Source: Strigamia acuminata (taxonomy: Eukaryota > Arthropoda > Chilopoda > Geophilomorpha > Linotaeniidae). From it: a stretch of 64,000 nucleotides of DNA. The first letter of the stretch is position 1. Every line of letters begins with the position of its first letter. The DNA lies in the NCBI GenBank assembly GCA_949358305.1, contig OX442321.1, forward strand, positions 1,240,001-1,304,000, read 5' to 3'. Under the pieces are notes generated by a model. That model searched no databases. It was not told the DNA's origin and saw only the letters and a program-made list of their open reading frames with translations. Of this stretch, positions 60,501-64,000 are shown piece by piece. Position numbers and translations under genes: made by a program.

Positions 60501-63500
60501 AAACCCAACAAATCATCAAACCACGAGCGCATTTTTGACTTATCAACTTCAAGTGCTAGAAAATGATAAAATTCCTCTAATAACATTCACCGAAGGGAAA
60601 ACAACCATCCTCTGCTACCAAACCATCCTCTGCTACCAATTGGTAGCAGAGGATGGTTGTTGGCAGTTGGCACACGCGTTTGTTTTATTTTCTGCACATC
60701 ACTGAATCACCCTTTCAAAACACAACAATTTACAAACAAAAATCCCTTTTAACATCAAATAAAAAATATATAAAAATAATATAAAAAAATTTTTTTTTTT
60801 TTTTAAACGAGGAAAAAATTTTTTCCATCTCATCATCATCATCATCTTCACATGTGCAAACACATATGTTGCACTATTTTCCTTTATTCAAAAATAAATT
60901 TTGTTAATATTTTTAATTCTTTGTTACGCCACTAGGGAATTGTTGAATCAGTTGGGTCTGGTATTTGCAATTTGTTTCTGGGATGCATCTGTGTCCCACC
61001 TCACTAATTCATTTCCTGTTTTCTGTGTTTCTTTAGTGCATTGTTTGTTTTTATTTTTTTGTTGGTGTTTGGTTGGTATAAATTGGTTTTTTGGTTGGGA
61101 AAATTATTAGGGAATTTGTCATGGTTGGAGTAAATGTATGTTGTGGATAAAGGTTGGAGAAAATGGGAATATTTGCCGGTTTTTCAAGGATGTGAGTTGT
61201 GTGCTCAATTCGAGGCGATTTTTCACTCAAATTGGGATTTTGTTACAAAATAAGCCATTGTACGATTTCTTTATAGGGAATTAATATCAAATAGGATTAA
61301 AATTAAAATGACCCATAACTCCCAAAAATAAAAAACAAAAATAATTATATTAAAAAGACCGAAAAAATATTTAAAAATTTAAAAAATCAAAAATTGACCC
61401 AAAAACGTCAAAAAATGTTTGAAAAAAACCAAAATTGATCCAAAAAAAATGTTTAAAAAATACCAAAATTGACTCAAAAAAGTAAAAAAAAATAATAATT
61501 GACAAAATAAATCTAAAATTGACTCAAAAAATCCAAAAATACCAAAATTGACCCAAAAAATCCAAAAAAAAAATGAAAAAACTAAAAAAATAAATACCAA
61601 AATAGATCCAAAAAATGTTTAAAAAACCCAAAATCGACCCAAAAAATTAAACAAAATAAAATATTGACAAAATAAAACTAAAAATCCAAAAAATTTAACA
61701 AAAAAAAATATTGACAAAATAAAACCAAAAATCCAAAAAATCTAACAAAAAAAAAACCAAACCACTAAAAACTGCTAAAAAACGACCAAAACATACCCAA
61801 AAAATCCAAAACAATATTTCAACAAACCAAAACTACCCCCAAAAATATAAAAATCCCCCAAACCACAAAAACCAATTTAATTTCTCGAAAAACCACCCAA
61901 ACTTCCTCCCACAACTCACCTGGTTTGGCCGTTTGCGTGGCCTTGAAAGTCGGTGTCGGAGCGATTAAAGTAGAACCTGAAACGGGCATAATGTTTCCTT
62001 TTTCTGCACCCAATTTACAGATGTTTTCACAGCCGAGCACGTGACACTTATATTATTATTTTTTTTCCTTAAAAAAATTTTCTTTTCTTTCTCGAAGACG
62101 ATGCTCACGTCCCTGACCAAGAGGCCCACACCTTGCCCCGGGGGCGTCCGCGTGTTGTTGTGCACAAATATACCACGAGCAAACGCTCCGGCTAAACTAG
62201 TAAACTAGGCCAAAACGTCATCGACTAATGACGCACTTCCGTTCGCGCGGCAAAAATGCACGCGTGTCACGTGCTCGCCGCTTTTGAGGTTAGTGTTATG
62301 TCATTTGCGCATCGAGTTACGTAACCATAAACACACATCAAATGGTTTTAGTTTCGCACACCTCGTTGTTCCACATATCATGCTCCGACAACTCGGCAAA
62401 ACTTTTCTTGCGGTGTTAGTCGAGCAAACACAATTCGTCAGTCCTTTTTAGTGTTTAGTTTAGCGGTTACCATGGCAATGCAGCATCAAACAATTTGTAA
62501 AAATAACTAAAATCATCAAAATTGACTTTTTTTAAAAAAATTGTAATTTTTAATTTGTGTAGAAAAAATTTTTTTTTTTTAAATTTTTTAGAAATTTTTT
62601 TTTTAAAATTATTCTGATTAAATTTAATTCTCTGTTTGGATTGTCGATTTTAAAATTGTTTTTGGACATTAACAAATTTAGTTATTTTTAATGTAAAATA
62701 TTATGTTACCAATTTTCCCCCTCAAAGACCAATTGAGTAAAATCAAGAAAAGCGAGATAACGAACCAACGTTTTTCTTATCCTAAATCTAAACACAAACC
62801 ACAAACACATCATCCACTTCCCCACAGAGGGGGTAGACAGCCAATCGCACAAATCGCACACGAGATTTTCAAATCCTCTTAAATCTTCAAGATTTAAACA
62901 TTTCGTGCTAAATTTCTTGAAAGATTTTGTCGCAATATGCTACACAATTTATAAGAATTTATGGATTTACAAAATTTCAAAGATTCACTAAAGATTTCAG
63001 AGATTTACTAAAGATTTCAGAGATTCACTAAAGATTTCAGAGATTCACTAAAGATTTCAGAGATTCACTAAAGATTTCAGAGATTTAGTAAAAATTTCAG
63101 AGATTTACTAAAGATTTACTAAAAATTTACTAAAGATTTCATAGATTTGCTAAAGATTTCAGTAATCTGCTATAAAATTTTAAAAAATTCCACAATTTCA
63201 AACATTTTCTTACAATTTGCGACAAAATTTACAAGATTTAATGGATTTCCACGATTTAAAAATCTCAGCATTCCAAGCAAACATCCCTAAACATTAAACT
63301 CCATTCTGCAACACTTTCCGAGCCAATTTCTAAGCCTTCAACACATTCCTACGATTTCCTACAACATTTCCCCACCCCAAACAACCCCATACCTTCATCC
63401 TTCATGGGCGTGGCAGCTGCAGACGTAACAGAATTCTTCTTATCCCCCTTGCGATGACTATTACTACCACTATTTACACCAGATTGCTCCATAGATGATT

Positions 63501-63512
63501 GACTTACAATAG
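36408..63512 (-). CDS. CAP: SORBS/CAP (Cbl-associated protein, ponsin/vinexin family) adaptor; 5' end probably outside window
   Basis: Exons in transcript order: 63394-63512, 61920-61976, 55663-55859, 55324-55597, 55050-55255, 54088-54114, 53741-53819, 53613-53645, 53305-53361, 52390-52434, 50606-50669, 49644-49764, 47282-47302, 45342-45379, 44129-44295, 39628-39765, 39365-39480, 38787-38875, 38057-38590, 36744-36965, 36408-36579. All junctions keep phase; about 920 aa are covered (the 63.4-kb exon is good to about 1 bp). Landmarks: GLPIGLRT followed by [14 protein letters not shown] (SoHo helix); [56 protein letters not shown] with an Arg/Glu-rich helix; then three SH3 domains. The family binds vinculin, paxillin, Cbl and actin regulators at adhesions and muscle attachment sites. 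Many tiny exons (21-64 nt) suggest extensive alternative splicing. The true start codon was not found. Confidence 0.9.
37230..37560. repeat. 19-bp near-perfect tandem array (TTGATTTTTATGAAAAAAA) in a CAP intron
   Basis: About 17 almost identical copies, followed by a degenerate tail of related units (AAAAATTGAATTTTTTCATC) to about 37920. Lies between the exons ending 38057 and starting 36965. Confidence 0.95.
38057..38590 (-). CDS. CAP: CAP exon with SH3 domains 1 and 2
   Basis: Starts [16 protein letters not shown], a family linker. SH3-1 is [20 protein letters not shown], then [20 protein letters not shown] and [11 protein letters not shown]3-2 is [20 protein letters not shown], then [20 protein letters not shown] and SYLDVV. 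The ALYDF-like, WFEG/WY and P-Y ligand-binding positions are present in both. Acceptor at 38591-38592 and donor AG|GTATTG at 38056 keep phase with both neighbours. Confidence 0.92.
39986..43256 (-). CDS. CAP: Giant alternative CAP exon encoding about 1,090 residues
   Basis: A continuous minus-strand frame starts at an ATG in near-ideal context (GCAGCCATGGG, 43254-43256) and can splice at ACAG|GTGGAA (donor after 39986) with phase 1 onto the CAP exon 39628-39765, just as the exon at 44129-44295 does. It is therefore an alternative N-terminal module of CAP. The chain is Ser/Arg/Pro-rich and largely disordered, with helical patches ([40 protein letters not shown]) and repeated short motifs of the form V-x-x-L-x-x-K-F/Y-E ([11 protein letters not shown] near 41030, [11 protein letters not shown] near 40850, [11 protein letters not shown] near 40600). 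The open frame extends upstream to about 43360 past another possible acceptor, and downstream to a stop at 39909 if unspliced. No catalytic domain is recognised. Confidence 0.75.
44129..44295 (-). CDS. CAP: CAP exon with conserved SoHo-linker segment
   Basis: Encodes [20 protein letters not shown] and [20 protein letters not shown]. Such a segment is typical of arthropod CAP. Donor AAAG|GTATGC leaves one nucleotide, matching both the acceptor at 39765 and the phase of the giant exon. Confidence 0.85.
44785..45118. repeat. About 20-bp tandem array with ATGCATTTTTT core in a CAP intron
   Basis: About 16 copies of GCACGAAAATGCATTTTTTT-type units. The core ATGCA is shared with the arrays at 9.2, 15.6 and 54.5 kb. 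Confidence 0.9.
45146..45218 (-). repeat. tRNA-like sequence, probable tRNA pseudogene or SINE head
   Basis: 73 bp that read like a degraded tRNA on the minus strand. The ends TCTTAG and CTAAGA pair as an acceptor stem. TGGCGTAATTGGTAGAG resembles an A box with the expected G18G19. The anticodon and T arms do not pair properly and the B box is degenerate, so a functional tRNA is unlikely. Confidence 0.35.
45971..46255. mobile_element. Small hAT-like MITE with ACCCGTACCC-rich ends
   Basis: The left end CAGAGATTTACATTGG and the right end, read inverted (CAGAGATGTGCATTGG), match at 14 of 16 positions and begin CAGAG as in many hAT elements. Subterminal regions are rich in GTACCCG motifs in both orientations. 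The flanking 8-mers are not convincingly duplicated. Confidence 0.55.
48011..48625. mobile_element. MITE with about 50-bp terminal inverted repeats and an internal 19-bp tandem array
   Basis: The left end (TGTGTCTTAAGCTAGCTTCA, CACTTGTGTTCACACTAGAC, GCAATGCAAG) is matched by the inverted right end with only three differences. Just inside the left end are about seven copies of GAAAACTGACGCAACGCAA (48060-48192). There is no coding capacity. It lies in an intron of CAP between exons at 47.3 and 49.6 kb. Confidence 0.8.
49800..50345. repeat. Tandem array of about 35-40-bp units (ACGTGTTATTTGATRTCAAA, ATGACGCAAAAACGTA)
   Basis: About 13 diverged copies in a CAP intron between exons 50606-50669 and 49644-49764. 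Confidence 0.85.
51141..51437. mobile_element. PIF/Harbinger-like MITE
   Basis: A 297-bp element with inverted ends of about 28 bp (TGCTGGGCGCACACATACCG and CGATTTCGCA; the right end is the exact inverse) flanked by TAA on both sides. A 3-bp TWA duplication is typical of Harbinger insertions. No coding capacity. Located in a CAP intron. Confidence 0.8.
52735..52800 (-). mobile_element. Short copia-type reverse transcriptase fragment
   Basis: The minus strand reads [16 protein letters not shown], the YVDD catalytic motif of Ty1/copia reverse transcriptase with the usual flanking pattern. No further RT similarity was recognised on either side, so this is a small relic. Confidence 0.45.
53741..53819 (-). 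CDS. CAP: CAP exon with the SoHo WYKxMYKxLH helix
   Basis: Encodes [20 protein letters not shown] and LGDSSE, matching the sorbin-homology signature (vertebrate WYKTMFKQIHRL). It follows the tiny SGSDSDGSE exon (54088-54114) and the GLPIGLRT end of exon 55050-55255. The order is as in vertebrate SORBS proteins. Confidence 0.88.
54236..54890. repeat. About 22-bp tandem array (CACATAAAAATGCATTATTT) in a CAP intron
   Basis: Around 25 copies. The central ten (54460-54660) are nearly identical. Both strands stay open for 70-190 codons, but only because of the repetition. Confidence 0.9.
56449..57447. mobile_element. Non-autonomous hAT-like element of about 1 kb with 8-bp target duplication
   Basis: Ends TAGGGATTGCAGTACCGG and its inverse are flanked by a perfect 8-bp duplication ATTTATAT (56441-56448 and 57448-57455). 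Subterminal 150-bp zones are packed with ACCGGTA/GGTACCGG motifs. Inside is a second, long inverted repeat (about 56861-56951 versus 57036-57129, including CTAAATTTCCAAATCTGGTG on the left). It has no transposase frame and lies in the 6-kb CAP intron 55860-61919. Confidence 0.88.
57917..58165. mobile_element. Candidate MITE with CTGGACTGGC ends
   Basis: Left GCTGGACTGGCCTGGCGGG and inverted right ACTGGACTGGCAGGGCCGG match at about 15 positions. A homopolymer of about 20 C lies at 58122-58142. The interior is AT-rich and non-coding. Target duplication not resolved. Confidence 0.45.
60621..60658. repeat. Perfect 38-bp palindrome
   Basis: AACCATCCTCTGCTACCAA is followed directly by its exact inverse, centred between 60639 and 60640 with no spacer. 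A third, direct copy of ACCATCCTCTGCTACCA precedes it at 60604-60620. It lies in a CAP intron. Confidence 0.95.
61380..61760. repeat. Degenerate A-rich array (CAAAATTGACCCAAAAAATC)
   Basis: About 15 loosely conserved copies about 100 bp downstream, on the minus strand, of the 57-nt CAP exon 61920-61976. Confidence 0.7.
62965..63175. repeat. About 20-bp tandem array (AGATTCACTAAAGATTTCAG)
   Basis: About nine copies in the CAP intron between exons 63394-63512 and 61920-61976. Confidence 0.9.
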
Positions 63513-64000
63513 CTGCAAATAAACCAAAACAAAAAAAAACAAAAATTACCAAAAAACCAAAAAAAAAAAAAAAATCCACAAAAACACAAAAACAATAAAA
63601 GGGTTAACCAATCAAAAAACAAACAAATAAATAAAAAACACAAACTAATCAATTTGTGCTCTACAATCAATCAGAGTGCAACTTCTACACAATTGTGCAT
63701 CATGACATTTGTGTATTTGTTTTCTACACGATTTTGTTCTTTACCTCGACACAGTTTTTCATCGCAGTTGTCATCGTCGGGTCAAGACCTGCAAATCCCC
63801 TTCAAGGCTCCGATCAACAACAACCACCACCCTTTTTACGCCTAAACACCACACATCCCCTGTCGGGCGACCGTCCCGTCATGCCCCTACACTGGGGGTT
63901 CCTCCAAACGGGGTTCCCGCAACACATTCGACTCAAAGACGCCATTCGGTCGAGGATTCTCTCATTTTCATAACCGGGGGTACGGCGGCGGGGTGAGGGT
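63513..64000. other. Window end: AT-rich intron passing into GC-richer DNA
   Basis: From about 63770 the composition becomes GC-richer. A minus-strand donor (GTGTCGAG|GTAAAG, near 63742) suggests a further upstream CAP exon, but a stop codon in the fitting frame prevents a confident call. On the plus strand short frames run to the window edge without recognisable similarity. Confidence 0.35.

Overview
This window is an intron-rich, AT-rich piece of an animal nuclear genome. The gene set (a PDZ Z-disc protein, a vinculin-binding SoHo/SH3 adaptor, cGMP-dependent kinase, AP1AR, TMA16) points to a bilaterian invertebrate. Insect-like adaptor exons, Ty1/copia elements and many MITE-like repeats make an arthropod the best guess, but the species cannot be named from sequence alone. 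Intergenic and intronic DNA is full of A/T-rich tandem arrays with units of about 19-31 bp and of small inverted-repeat transposons.

Layout. 1-5.4 kb: a Ty1/copia gag-pol with an open frame (+) runs tail-to-tail into an isolated copia gag (-) with its own primer-binding site. 5.4-7.8 kb: a broken leucine-rich-repeat (LRR) copy followed by an intact intronless LRR gene (-). A third, internally deleted copy lies at 32.7 kb. 8.4-10.9 kb: AP1AR/gamma-BAR (-, nine exons). 11.1-11.9 kb: TMA16 (+, five exons), divergent from AP1AR across about 200 bp and convergent with the next gene. 12.1-18.0 kb: complete cGMP-dependent protein kinase (-, 15 coding exons, 777 aa). 21.0-31.8 kb: a synaptopodin-2/myopodin-like PDZ protein (+, ten exons, about 805 aa) with an alternative hydrophobic first exon. 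36.4-63.5 kb: a SORBS/CAP (ponsin/vinexin) adaptor (-, 21 exons seen) with SoHo-type segments, three SH3 domains and a giant alternative exon encoding about 1,090 aa. Its 5' end probably lies beyond the window.

How the genes relate. PKG, the synaptopodin-2-like protein and CAP all act at the contractile or adhesion cytoskeleton of muscle. From memory, all five conserved genes have human orthologues or co-orthologues on chromosome 4 (AP1AR, TMA16, PRKG2, SYNPO2, SORBS2), so the window looks like a compact fragment of an ancestral bilaterian linkage group.

Exon boundaries were set by hand from GT/AG signals, reading-frame phase and family similarity. In AP1AR, TMA16, PKG and the synaptopodin-like gene every junction keeps phase and the lengths sum to whole codons. 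No database search was possible.
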